A model generated the notes under the pieces. That model searched no databases. It was not told where the DNA came from and saw only the letters and a list, made by a program, of their open reading frames with translations. Below, in pieces: positions 54,801 to 64,000 of a stretch of DNA of 64,000 nucleotides. The position numbers and the translations under genes were made by a program. Within the stretch, counting starts at the first letter, position 1, and each line of letters begins with the position of its first letter. Location: assembly GCA_014843695.1 (NCBI GenBank), contig CM026400.1:43554074-43618073 (forward strand), in the 5' to 3' direction. The DNA comes from Archivesica marissinica. Lineage: Eukaryota > Mollusca > Bivalvia > Venerida > Vesicomyidae.

Positions 54801-54854
54801 CGGTTGATTCTGAGTAATTGAGTTTTCTACCTTCGTGGAAGAGCCGCACCCCAT
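45697..54854 (-). CDS. GAPR-1/GLIPR2-like CAP-domain gene
   Basis: The coding exons are 54733-54854, 49012-49177, 46920-46997 and 45697-45848. Joined in phase, they give most of a single CAP (CRISP/PR-1/SCP) domain of the intracellular GAPR-1 type: no signal peptide, N-terminal MGCGSS for likely N-myristoylation at Gly2 and palmitoylation at Cys3, then HNKYR, MEHS, GENL, SWYDEIK, GHFTQVVWK and VVANYRPAGN. The CAP cavity residues (His of MEHS, Glu of GENL, Glu of WYDEI, His of GHFTQ) are all present. GAPR-1 proteins sit on the cytosolic face of Golgi or other membranes and bind lipids; the assignment is by family. About ten residues (the K-H-G-V-P-P-L region) between HNKYR and DIWEAQ are missing. 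They imply an unfound small exon, one lost in the arrays of intron 1, or a broken gene. No stop or frameshift was seen. Confidence 0.8.
46440..46540. repeat. Dispersed ~100-bp repeat (reverse of 30000-30100)
   Basis: 'tttgtcattggagtcaatac' and 'gattctttcgattagagata' match 30000-30100 in reverse orientation. It lies immediately left of the palindromic element. Nature unknown. Confidence 0.75.
46546..46710. mobile_element. Palindromic element, nested arms
   Basis: The left arm shares 'gtatcaaccgtggtatatcg' and 'cagaataacccgag' with 39395. Inside is a second inverted pair, 'gtcgttcttatgcgtagaaa' and 'tttctacgcataagaacgac', plus a partial third copy. Total arm length is ~57 bp with a loop including 'gaaggccgaaggc'. 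It lies in the third visible intron of the CAP gene. Confidence 0.88.
46920..46997 (-). CDS. CAP gene internal exon
   Basis: 78 nt, phase 1-1; acceptor 'attttttttccag', donor GTGAGTAC. It encodes (A)EMAVKSWYDEIKYYNFNKQG then FSMDT. W-Y-D-E-I and Y-N-F-N-x-x-G-F are the standard helix and loop before GHFTQ in GAPR-1-like proteins, and the Glu of YDEI is one of the conserved CAP cavity residues. The junction with the next exon, T-G-H-F-T-Q, is exactly the family sequence. Confidence 0.92.
47024..47628 (+). mobile_element. TTAA element family T2, complete short form
   Basis: TTAA at 47024-47027 and 47625-47628. Inverted ends 'agcagcattatatcg' and 'cgatgtaatgctgct'. About 605 bp, no coding frame. 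Internal 'gaacccctcgcggggatgta' resembles the S4 3' end. It lies in an intron of the CAP gene. Confidence 0.88.
47631..47832. repeat. ~45-50-bp repeat, about 4 copies
   Basis: 'gtagtatctaggtagtcacc' + 'ggacgagaggagggtg' with length variation. It joins the 28-bp array on the right. Confidence 0.85.
47828..49009. repeat. 28-bp minisatellite, about 42 copies, abutting a CAP exon donor
   Basis: The unit is 'acgtatatgttgtaactata' + 'ggagaatg'; variants carry 'acgtacattttgtaac'. A block of several variant units near 48380-48520 recurs near 48690-48960. The last unit merges with the 5' splice site of exon 49012-49177. Confidence 0.96.
49012..49177 (-). CDS. CAP gene internal exon
   Basis: 166 nt, phase 0 to 1; acceptor 'tttttcttacag', donor GTACGTCA. 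It encodes DIWEAQDLVQYSQTYADELA, then KRDVMEHSNCTLPSGGKVGE, then NLYCYWSSDNSIVPT. It includes the CAP helix (A-x-x-Y-x-x-x-L-A) and the cavity residues His (MEHS) and Glu (GENL). Its phase-0 start does not match the phase-2 end of exon 54733-54854, which is the reason for postulating another exon between them. Confidence 0.9.
49178..49310. other. Intron, nothing recognised
   Basis: Short non-repetitive stretch. It was searched for the missing CAP exon; none convincing. Confidence 0.4.
49311..49481 (+). mobile_element. MITE with ~20-bp terminal inverted repeats
   Basis: Ends 'ctacaaccgttatgtcaaag' and 'attggacataacggatgtag' are inverted repeats with three to four mismatches. The interior carries 'tatcgaagtcaaacttcggt'. 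A reverse copy lies at 29375-29510. Non-coding. Confidence 0.8.
49595..50582. repeat. 49-bp GC-rich minisatellite, about 20 copies
   Basis: The unit is 'catatctagcctggctgacc' + 'tcctcgcggcgtgcacgtca' + 'cggtcgggg'. It is far richer in GC than its surroundings, with many CpG. Each unit holds gcacgtcacg, resembling a CRE/E-box core. Frames of 70-170 codons are artefacts. Confidence 0.95.
50583..50764. other. Unique spacer between two arrays
   Basis: 180 bp of non-repetitive sequence in CAP intron 1. The minus strand has 'catcccacag', which could be an acceptor, followed by an open stretch (SINTDMTVDIMW). It could not be joined in phase to exon 49012-49177, so it is not called as the missing exon. 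Confidence 0.35.
50765..54695. repeat. 25-bp minisatellite, about 155 copies (3.9 kb)
   Basis: The unit is 'cgtcatatccacggtgacag' + 'taagt', with 'acggtaagt' and 'acagtaagt' variants. Higher-order repeats occur: the line at 53581-53640 is identical to 54181-54240, a 600-bp (24-unit) offset that extends several hundred bases either side. It lies in CAP intron 1. Confidence 0.97.
54733..54854 (-). CDS. CAP gene first coding exon (acylated N-terminus)
   Basis: The ATG is at 54852-54854. It reads MGCGSSTKVENSITQNQPET, then NPNTTPNQFMKDAVHSHNKY plus AG before donor GTAGGCAT (phase 2). Gly2/Cys3 in MGCGSS are a classical dual-acylation motif (N-myristoyl plus palmitoyl), matching the myristoylated start of GAPR-1. 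F-M-K-D-A-V-x-x-H-N-K-Y-R is the first CAP helix. There is no hydrophobic signal, consistent with a cytosolic membrane-anchored protein. A start further upstream is not supported. Confidence 0.83.
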
Positions 54855-55377
54855 ATTTCTTCGTTAATTTTGTTCAGTTATATTTAATTAAAATTCAGCG
54901 CGAACATTAAATATACTTCCTGTACAGTACAGTGTTATGCTATACAACATAAAGTCCAAAATCACTGATTATAAAATATTATCAATGTCTTCTCTTCTGA
55001 TTTGCGGAATATGCACTCGGGTTATAAACATATAACAATTAATAATAATTTAATAACACGCATATTTGACAAAATACCATGAAATAATATACGAGTTAAT
55101 AGCAGAAATTATATATACTCTTGTCAAATACTTTATTTACGTATGTTTAAACTTATACAGTGGTTGCTCTCATTGCGGTACATGTATATTGCAAATATTG
55201 GTACTAAATCTTAAATATATTAAAACCGATTTTAATCTGGCAATTGATATTGGCGTGTGCAGTTGAACGACTTATGAATACGAGTGCTATTTAAAGTCAA
55301 TTCGCAATGACCTGTGTCGCTTCATGTGGCTATATAGAAATGGTAAATGTGCTACATTGTATAATTCTATAACTCAA
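54855..55377. other. Upstream region of the CAP gene
   Basis: AT-rich sequence that should contain its 5' leader and promoter. A TATA-like TTTATAA occurs on minus near 54975, not assignable with confidence. No repeat. Confidence 0.35.
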
Positions 55378-55797
55378 TCGACTTCAATCACCACACTGCA
55401 ATCAACTCTACTAGCATACTCACACTTCAACCAAATACACTAGACATCACCACACATCAATCAAATACACTAGACATCACCATACTTCAATCAACTCTAC
55501 TAGCATACTCACACTTCAATCAAATACACTAGACATCACCACACATCAATCAAATACACTAGACATCACCACAAATCAATCAAATACACTAGACATCACC
55601 ACACATCAATCAAATACACTAGACATCACCACACATCAATCAAATACACTAGACATCACCACACATCAATCAAATACACTAGACATCACCATACTTCAAT
55701 CAACTCTACTAGCATACTTACACTTCAACAAAATACACTAGACATCACCATACTTCAATCAACACTACTAGCATACTCACACTTCAACCAAATACAC
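55378..55797. repeat. 30-bp minisatellite, about 13 copies
   Basis: The unit is 'catcaatcaaatacactaga' + 'catcaccaca', with 'caactctactagcatactca' variants. It passes directly into the 32-bp array. Confidence 0.93.
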
Positions 55798-58700
55798 AGT
55801 GCAGTAGGTGTGCTCTATGGTATCTCCGACAGTGTAGTAGATAGTGATATGGTATCTCAGACAGTGTAGTAGATAGTGATATGGTGTCTCCGACAGTGTA
55901 GTAGATAGTGATATGGTATCTCCGACAGTGTAGTAGGTGTGCTCTATGGTATCTCCGACAGTGTAGTAGACAGTGATATGGTGTCTCCGACAGTGTAGTA
56001 GACAGTGATATGGTATCTCCGACAGTGTAGTAGATAGTGATATCGTATCTCCGACAGTGTAGTAGACAGTGATATGGTATCTCCGATAGTGTAGTAGATA
56101 GTGATATGGTGTCTCCGACAGTGTAGTAGATAGTGATATGGTGTCTCCGACAGTGTAGTAGATAGTATTATGGTATCTCAGACAGTGTAGTAGGTAGTGA
56201 TATGGTATCTCCGACAGTGTAGTAGATAGTGATATGGTATCTCCGACAGTGGAGTAGACAGTGATATGGTGTCTCCGACAGTGTAGTAGATAGTGATATG
56301 GTGTCTCCGACAGTGTAGAAGATAGTGATATGGTGTCTCCGACAGTGTAGTAGACAGTGATATGGTGTCTCCGACAGTGTAGTAGATAGTGATATGGTGT
56401 CTCCGACAGTGTAGTAGATAGTGATATGGTGTCTCCGACAGTGTAGTAGATAGTATTATGGTATCTCAGACAGTGTAGTAGGTAGTGATATGGTATCTCC
56501 GACAGTGTAGTAGATAGTGATATGGTGTCTCCGACAGTGTAGTATATAGTGATATGGTATCTCCGACAGTGTAGTAGACAGTGATATGGTGTCTCCGACA
56601 GTGTAGTAGATAGTGATATGGTGTCTCCGACAGTGTAGAAGATAGTGATATGGTGTCTCCGACAGTGTAGTAGGTGTGCTCTTTGGTATCTCCGACAGTG
56701 TAGTAGACAGTGATATGGTGTCTCCGACAGTGTAGTAGATAGTGCTATGGTATCTCCGACAGTGTAGTAGACAGTGATATGGTTTCTCTGACAGTGTAGT
56801 AGGTGTGGTCTATGGTATCTCCGACAGTGTAGTAGATGTGCTCTATGGTATCTCCGACAGTGTAGTAGATAGTGATATGGTATCTCAGACAGTGTAGTAG
56901 GTGTGCTCTATGGTATCTCCGACAGTGTAGTAGATAGTGCTATGGTGTCTCCGACAGTATAGTAGATAGTGATATGGTATCTCCGACAGTGTAGTAGGTG
57001 TGCTCTATGGTATCTCCGACAGTGTAGTAGATGTGCTCTATGGTATCTCCGACAGTGCAGTAGACAGTGATATGGTGTCTCCGACAGTGTAGTAGGTGTG
57101 CTCTATGGTATCTCCGACAGTGTAGTAGATAGTGATATGGTATCTCCGACAGTGTAGTAGATAGTGATATGGTATCTACGACAGTGTAGTAGGTGTGCTC
57201 TATGGTATCTCCGACAGTGTAGTAGACAGTGATATGGTGTCTCCGACAGTGTAGTAGATGTGCTCTATGGTATCTCCGACAGTGTAGTAGATGTGCTCTT
57301 TGGTATCTCCGACAGTGTAGTAGACAGTGATATGGTGTCTCCGACAGTGTAGTAGATAGTGATATAGTATCTCCGACAGTGTAGTAGATAGTGATATGGT
57401 GTCTCCGACAGTGTAGTAGTCAGTGATATGGTGTCTCCGATAGTGTAGTAGGTGTGCTCTATGGTATCTCCGACAGTGTAGTAGGTGTGCTCTATCGTAT
57501 CTCCGACAGTGTAGTAGACAGTGATATGGTGTCTCCAACAGTGTAGTAGGTGTGCTCTATGGTATCTCCGACAGTGTAGTAGATAGTGATATGGTGTCTC
57601 CGACAGTGTAGTAGGTGTGCTCTATGGTATCTCCGACAGTGTAGTAGACAGTGATATGGTGTCTCCGATAGTGTAGTAGATGTGCTCTATGGTATCTCCG
57701 ACAGTGTAGTAGATAGTGATATGGTATCTCCGACAGTGTAGTAGATAGTGATATGGTATCTACGACAGTGTAGTAGGTGTGCTCTATGGTATCTCCGACA
57801 GTGTAGTAGACAGTGATATGGTGTCTCCGACAGTGTAGTAGATGTGCTCTATGGTATCTCCGACAGTGTAGTAGATGTGCTTTATGGTATCTCCGACAGT
57901 GTAGTAGACAGTGATATGGTGTCTCCGACAGTGTAGTAGATAGTGATATAGTATCTCCGACAGTGTAGTAGATAGTGATATGGTGTCTCCGACAGTGTAG
58001 TAGACAGTGATATGGTGTCTCCGACAGTGTAGTAGGTGTGCTCTATGGTATCTCCGACAGTGTAGTAGACAGTGATATGGTGTCTCCAACAGTGTAGTAG
58101 GTGTGCTCTATGGTATCTCTGACAGTGTAGTAGATAGTGATATGGTGTCTCCGACAGTGTAGTAGACAGTGATATGGTGTCTCCGACAGTGTAGTAGGTG
58201 TGCTCTATGGTATCTCCGACAGTGTAGTAGATAGTGATATGGTGTCTCCGACAGTGTAGTAGATAGTGATATGGTATCTCCGACAGTGTAGTAGGTGTGC
58301 TCTATGGTATCTCCGACAGTGTAGTAGACAGTGATATGGTGTCTCCGACAGTGTAGTAGACAGTGATATGGTATCTCCGACAGTGTAGTAGATAGTGGTA
58401 TGGTATCTCCGACAGTGTAGTAGACAGTGATATGGTATCTCCGACAGTGTAGTAGGTAGTGATATGGTATCTCCGACAGTGTAGTAGATAGTGATATGGT
58501 ATCTCCGACAGTGTAGTAGACAGTGATATGGTGTCTCCGACAGTGTAGTAGATAGTGATGTGGTGTCTCCGACAGTGTAGAAGATAGTGATATGGTGTCT
58601 CCGACAGTGTAGTAGGTGTGCTCTATGGTATCTCCGACAGTGTAGTAGATAGTGCTATGGTATCACCGACAGTGTAGTAGACAGTGATATGGTATCTCCG

Positions 58701-61700
58701 ACAGTGTAGTAGGTGTGCTCTATGGTATCTCCGACAGTGTAGTAGATAGTGATATGGTATCTCCGACAGTGTAGTAGACAGTGATATGGTATCTCCGACA
58801 GTGTAGTAGATAGTGATATGGTATCTCCGACAGTGTAGTAGACAGTGATATGGTGTCTCCGACAGTGTAGTAGATAGTGATGTGGTGTCTCCGACAGTGT
58901 AGAAGATAGTGATATGGTGTCTCCGACAGTGTAGTAGGTGTGCTCTATGGTATCTCCGACAGTGTAGTAGATAGTGCTATGGTATCACCGACAGTGTAGT
59001 AGACAGTGATATGGTATCTCCGACAGTGTAGTAGGTGTGCTCTATGGTATCTCCGACAGTGTAGTAGACAGTGATATGGTGTCTCCGACAGTGTAGTAGA
59101 TGTGCTCTATGGTATCTCCGACAGTGTAGTAGATAGTGCTATGGTATCTCAGACAGTGTAGTAGGTGTGCTCTATGGTATCTCCGACAGTGTAGTAGATA
59201 GTGCCATGGTGTCTCCGACAGTATAGTAGATAGTGATATGGTATCTCCGACAGTGTAGTAGGTGTGCTCTATGGTATCTCCGACAGTGTAGTAGATGTGC
59301 TCTATGGTATCTCCGACAGTGTAGTAGACAGTGATATGGTGTCTCCGAAAGTGTAGTAGATGTGCTCTATGGTATCTCCGACAGTGTAGTAGATAGTGAT
59401 ATGGTATCTCCGACAGTGTAGTAGATAGTGATATGGTATCTCCGACAGTGTAGTAGACAGTGATATGGTGTCTCCGACAGTGTAGTAGATAGTGATATGG
59501 TATCTCCGACAGTGTAGTAGATAGTGATATGGTGTCTCCGACAGTGTAGTAGACAGTGATACGGTGTCTCCGACAGTGTAGTAGGTGTGCTATATGGTAT
59601 CTCCGACAGTGTAGTAGATAGTGATATGGTGTCTCCGACAGTGTAGTAGACAGTGATATGGTGTCTCCGACAGTGTAGTAGGTGTGCTCTATGGTATCTC
59701 CGACAGTGTAGTAGATAGTGATATGGTGTCTCCGACAGTGTAGTAGATAGTGATATGGTGTCTCCGACAGTGTAGTAGATAGTGATATGGTGTCTCCAAC
59801 AGTGTAGAAGATAGTGATTGGTGTCTCCGACAGTGTAGTAGGTAGTGATATGGTGTCTCCGACAGTGTAGTAGACAGCGATATGGTGTCTCCGACAGTGT
59901 AGTAGGTAGTGATATGGTGTCTCCGACAGTGTAGTAGACAGCGATATGGTGTCTCCGACAGTGTAGTAGGTAGTGATATGGTGTCTCCGACGGTGTAGTA
60001 GGTATTGCTATGGTGTATCCGACAGTGTAGTAGATGTGCTCTATGGTATCTCCGACAGTGTAGTAGATAGTGCTATGGTGTCTCCGACAGTGTAGTAGAC
60101 AGTGATATGGTGTCTCCGACAGTGTAGTAGGTAGTGATATGGTGTCTCCGACAGTGTAGTAGACAGTGATATGGTGTCTCCGACAGTGTAGTAGATGTGC
60201 TCTATGGTATCTCCGACAGTGTAGTAGATAGTTCTATGGTGTCTCCGACAGTATAGTAGATAGTGATATGGTATCTCCGACAGTGTAGTAGGTGTGCTCT
60301 ATGGTGTCTCCGACAGTGTAGTAGACGTGCTCTATGGTATCTCCGACAGTGTAGTAGACAGTGATATGGTGTCTCCGACAGTGTAGTAGATAGTGATATG
60401 GTATCTCCGACAGTGTAGTAGACAGTGATATGGTATCTCCGATAGTGTAGTAGATAGTGATATGGTGTCTCCGACAGTGTAGTAGATAGTGATATGGTGT
60501 CTCCGACAGTGTAGTAGATAGTGATATGGTATCTCAGACAGTGTAGTAGGTAGTGATATGGTATCTCCGACAGTGTAGTAGATAGTGATATGGTGTCTCC
60601 GACAGTGTAGTAGATAGTGATATGGTATCTCCGACAGTGTAGTAGACAGTGATATGGTGTCTCCGACAGTGTAGTAGATAGTGATATGGTGTCTCCGACA
60701 GTGTATAAGATAGTGATATGGTGTCTCCGACAGTGTAGTAGGTGTGCTCTATTGTATCTCCGACAGTGTAGTAGATAGTGCTATGGTATCTCCGACAGTG
60801 TAGTAGACAGTGATATGGTTTCTCTGACAGTGTAGTAGGTGTGCTCTATGGTATATCCGAGAGTGTAGTAGACGTGCTCTATGGTATCTCCGACAGTGTA
60901 GTAGACAGTGATATGGTGTCTCCGACAGTGTAGTAGATGTGCTCTATGGTATCTCCGACAGTGTAGTAGATAGTTATATGGTATCTCAGACAGTGTAGTA
61001 GGTGTGCTCTATGGTATCTCCGACAGTGTAGTAGATAGTGCTATGGTGTCTCCGACAGTATAGTAGATAGTGATATGGTATCTCCGACAGTGTAGTAGGT
61101 GTGCTCTATGGTATCTCCGACAGTGTAGTAGATGTGCTCTATGGTATCTCCGACAGTGTAGTAGACAGTGATATGGTGTCTCCGACAGTGTAGTAGATGT
61201 GCTCTATGGTATCTCCGACAGTGTAGTAGATAGTGATATGGTATCTCCGACAGTGTAGTAGATAGTGATATGGTATCTACGACAGTGTAGTAGGTGTGCT
61301 CTATGGTATCTCCGACAGTGTAGTAGATAGTGATATGGTGTCTCCGACAGTGTAGTAGGTGTGCTCTATGGTATCTCCGACAGTGTAGTAGACAGTGATA
61401 TGGTGTCTCCGACAGTGTAGTAGACAGTGATATGGTATCTCCGACAGTGTAGTAGATAGTGATATGGTATCTCCGACAGTGTAGTAGACAGTGATATGGT
61501 ATCTCCGACAGTGTAGTAGATAGTGATATGGTATCTCCGACAGTGTAGTAGATAGTGATATGGTATCTCCGACAGTGTAGTAGACAGTGATATGGTGTCT
61601 CCGACAGTGTAGTAGATAGTGATATGGTGTCTCCGACAGTGTAGTAGATAGTGATATGGTGTCTCCGACAGTGTAGTAGGTGTGCTCTATGGTATCTCCG

Positions 61701-63548
61701 ACAGTGTAGTAGATAGTGCTATGGTATCTCCGACAGTGTAGTAGACAGTGATATGGTGTCTCCGACAGTGTAGTAGGTGTGCTCTATGGTATCTCCGACA
61801 GTGTAGTAGATAGTGCTATGGTATCTCCGACAGTGTAGTAGACAGTGATATGGTATCTCCGACAGTGTAGTAGGTGTGCTCTATGGTATCTCCGACAGTG
61901 TAGTAGATAGTGATATGGTGTCTCCGACAGTGTAGTAGATAGTGATATGGTGTCTCCGACAGTGTAGTAGACAGTGATATGGTATCTCCGACAGTGTAGT
62001 AGATAGTGATATGGTGTCTCCGACAGTGTAGTAGACAGTGATATGGTGTCTCCGACAGTGTAGTAGACAGTGATATGGTGTCTCCGACAGTATAGTAGAC
62101 AGTGATATGGTGTCTCCGACAGTGTAGTAGGTAGTGATATGGTATCTCCGACAGTATAGTAGACAGTGATATGGTGTCTCCGACAGTGTAGTAGATAGTG
62201 ATATGGTGTCTCCGACAGTGTAGTAGATAGTGATATGGTGTCTCCGACAGTGTAGAAGATAGTGATATTGTGTCTCCGACAGTGTAGAAGATAGTGATAT
62301 GGTGTCTCCGACAGTGTAGTAGATAGTGATATGGTGTCTCCGACAGTGTAGAAGATAGTGATATTGTGTCTCCGACAGTGTAGAAGATAGTGATATGGTG
62401 TCTCCGACAGTGTAGTAGATAGTGATATGGTATCTCCGACAGTGTAGTAGATAGTGATATGGTGTCTCCGACAGTGTAGTAGATAGTGATATGGTGTCTC
62501 CGACAGTGTAGAAGATAGTGATATGGTGTCTCCGACAGTGTAGTAGATAGTGATATGGTGTCTCCGACAGTGTAGAAGATAGTGATATGGTGTCTCCGAC
62601 AGTGTAGTAGATAGTGATATGGTGTCTCCGACAGTGTAGTAGATAGTGATATGGTGTCTCCGACAGTGTAGTAGATAGTGATATGGTGTCTCCGACAGTG
62701 TAGAAGATAGTGATATGGTGTCTCCGACAGTGTAGAGATAGTGATATGTGTCTCCGACAGTGTAGAAGATAGTGATATGGTGTCTCCGATAGTGATATGG
62801 TGTCTCCGACAGTGTAGAAGATAGTGATATGGTATCTCCGACAGTGTAGTAGATAGTGATATGGTGTCTCCGACAGTGTAGTAGACAGTGATATGGTGTC
62901 TCCGACAGTGTAGTAGATAGTGATATGGTGTCTCCGACAGTGTAGTAGATAGTGATATGGTGTCTCCGACAGTGTAGAAGATAGTGATATGGTGTCTCCG
63001 ACAAACCCCAACAGTGTAGTAGGTAGTGATATGGTGTCTCCGACAGTGTAGTAGACAGCGATATGGTGTCTCCGACAGTGTAGTAGGTAGTGATATGGTG
63101 TCTCCGACAGTGTAGTAGACAGCGATATGGTGTCTCCGACAGTGTAGTAGGTAGTGATATGGTGTCTCCGACAGTGTAGTAGGTAGTGCTATGGTGTCTC
63201 CGACAGTGTAGTAGATGTGATCTATGGTATCTCCGACAGTGTAGTAGATAGTGCTATGGTGTCTCCGACAGTGTAGTAGAGAGTGATATGGTGTCTCCGA
63301 CAGTGTAGTAGGTAGTGATATGGTATCTCCGACAGTGTAGTAGACAGCGATATGGTGTCTCCGACAGTGTAGTAGGTAGTGATATGGTATCTCCGACAGT
63401 GTAGTAGGTAGTGCTATGGTGTCTCCGACAGTGTAGTAGATGTGCTCTATGGTATCTCCGACAGTGTAGTAGATAGTGATATGGTGTCTCCGACAGTGTA
63501 GTAGATGTGCTCTATGGTATCTCCGACAGTGTAGTAGATAGTGATATG
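55798..63548. repeat. 32/33-bp satellite-like array, about 240 copies, running into a gap
   Basis: Two main unit types are intermixed: 'gacagtgtagtagatagtga' + 'tatggtgtctcc' (32 bp) and 'gacagtgtagtaggtgtgct' + 'ctatggtatctcc' (33 bp). Blocks recur, for example ~584 bp apart between 57.2 and 57.8 kb. The long minus frames (up to 406 codons, 61784-63004) arise because 32+32+32 units cycle the three frames without stops; they are not genes. Confidence 0.97.
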
Positions 63549-64000
63549 NNNNNNNNNNNNNNNNNNNNNNNNNNNNNNNNNNNNNNNNNNNNNNNNNNNN
63601 NNNNNNNNNNNNNNNNNNNNNNNNNNNNNNNNNNNNNNNNNNNNNNNNNNNNNNNNNNNNNNNNNNNNNNNNNNNNNNNNNNNNNNNNNNNNNNNNNNNN
63701 NNNNNNNNNNNNNNNNNNNNNNNNNNNNNNNNNNNNNNNNNNNNNNNNNNNNNNNNNNNNNNNNNNNNNNNNNNNNNNNNNNNNNNNNNNNNNNNNNNNN
63801 NNNNNNNNNNNNNNNNNNNNNNNNNNNNNNNNNNNNNNNNNNNNNNNNNNNNNNNNNNNNNNNNNNNNNNNNNNNNNNNNNNNNNNNNNNNNNNNNNNNN
63901 NNNNNNNNNNNNNNNNNNNNNNNNNNNNNNNNNNNNNNNNNNNNNNNNNNNNNNNNNNNNNNNNNNNNNNNNNNNNNNNNNNNNNNNNNNNNNNNNNNNN
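63549..64000. other. Assembly gap (N)
   Basis: All N to the window end. The gap begins inside the 32/33-bp array, so the true array is probably longer than shown. Confidence 0.99.

Noticed and set aside
61784..63011. Open frames of 376 and 406 codons on minus
   Set aside because: They are translations of the 32/33-bp array. The 'peptides' are the same short phrases in rotating frames, with no start or splice context.

Overview
The window is eukaryotic nuclear DNA, most likely from a mollusc and probably a bivalve. The evidence is short exons with GT-AG borders, a gene joining an FTP-type lectin domain to MEGF-like EGF repeats, at least six families of tRNA-derived SINEs, and an AT-rich background packed with minisatellites. 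Adding up my intervals, tandem arrays cover about 40% of the readable sequence. The last 452 bases (63549-64000) are an assembly gap. The organism is inferred from sequence style only.

Two spliced host genes can be reconstructed, both on the minus strand. The first runs from 17464 leftwards past position 1. It has a signal-peptide exon (17378-17464), two exons forming a fucolectin/tachylectin-4/pentraxin-1 (FTP) domain (15331-15552, 12352-12570) and a chain of one-exon EGF-like domains (11496-11633; five tandem ~590-bp units between 4.6 and 7.6 kb; 1486-1623). All junctions are phase 1, so any internal exon can be dropped without losing frame. Several exons are damaged: a stop in the lectin exon, a stop in EGF exon 4654-4788, a one-base deletion in 7019-7152, a lost cysteine in 5244-5378, a truncated exon at 8972 and a relic near 10.7 kb. 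It is either a pseudogene or a receptor gene with active exon birth and death. An open frame with a membrane segment and four 16-residue repeats (4330-4600) could be a former or alternative 3' exon.

The second gene (54854 to 45697) encodes a GAPR-1/GLIPR2-like CAP protein. It has an MGCGSS acylation-type N-terminus and the conserved CAP His/Glu residues. Its 5.6-kb first intron is almost entirely tandem arrays. Its second intron begins inside a 28-bp array. Its poly(A) signal lies in a truncated TTAA-flanked transposon. One small exon of roughly ten residues, between HNKYR and DIWEAQ, was not found.

Layout: 1-17.5 kb lectin-EGF gene with five large minisatellites in its introns; 17.5-25.7 kb minisatellites, SINEs, retroelement debris, a fold-back element and a TA-flanked MITE; 26.3-28.2 kb a 41-bp array; 28.2-36.2 kb SINEs, a 13-bp-TSD LINE insertion nested in a TTAA MITE, and a 1-kb CAA/CAG array; 36.3-43.5 kb a 76-bp array, two inverted minisatellite arrays, palindromes and SINEs; 43.5-49.5 kb TTAA elements intermixed with CAP exons; 49.6-63.5 kb four long arrays (49, 25, 30 and 32/33 bp) running into the gap. 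The SINEs form a modular set in which different tRNA-like heads share central segments and 3' tails.
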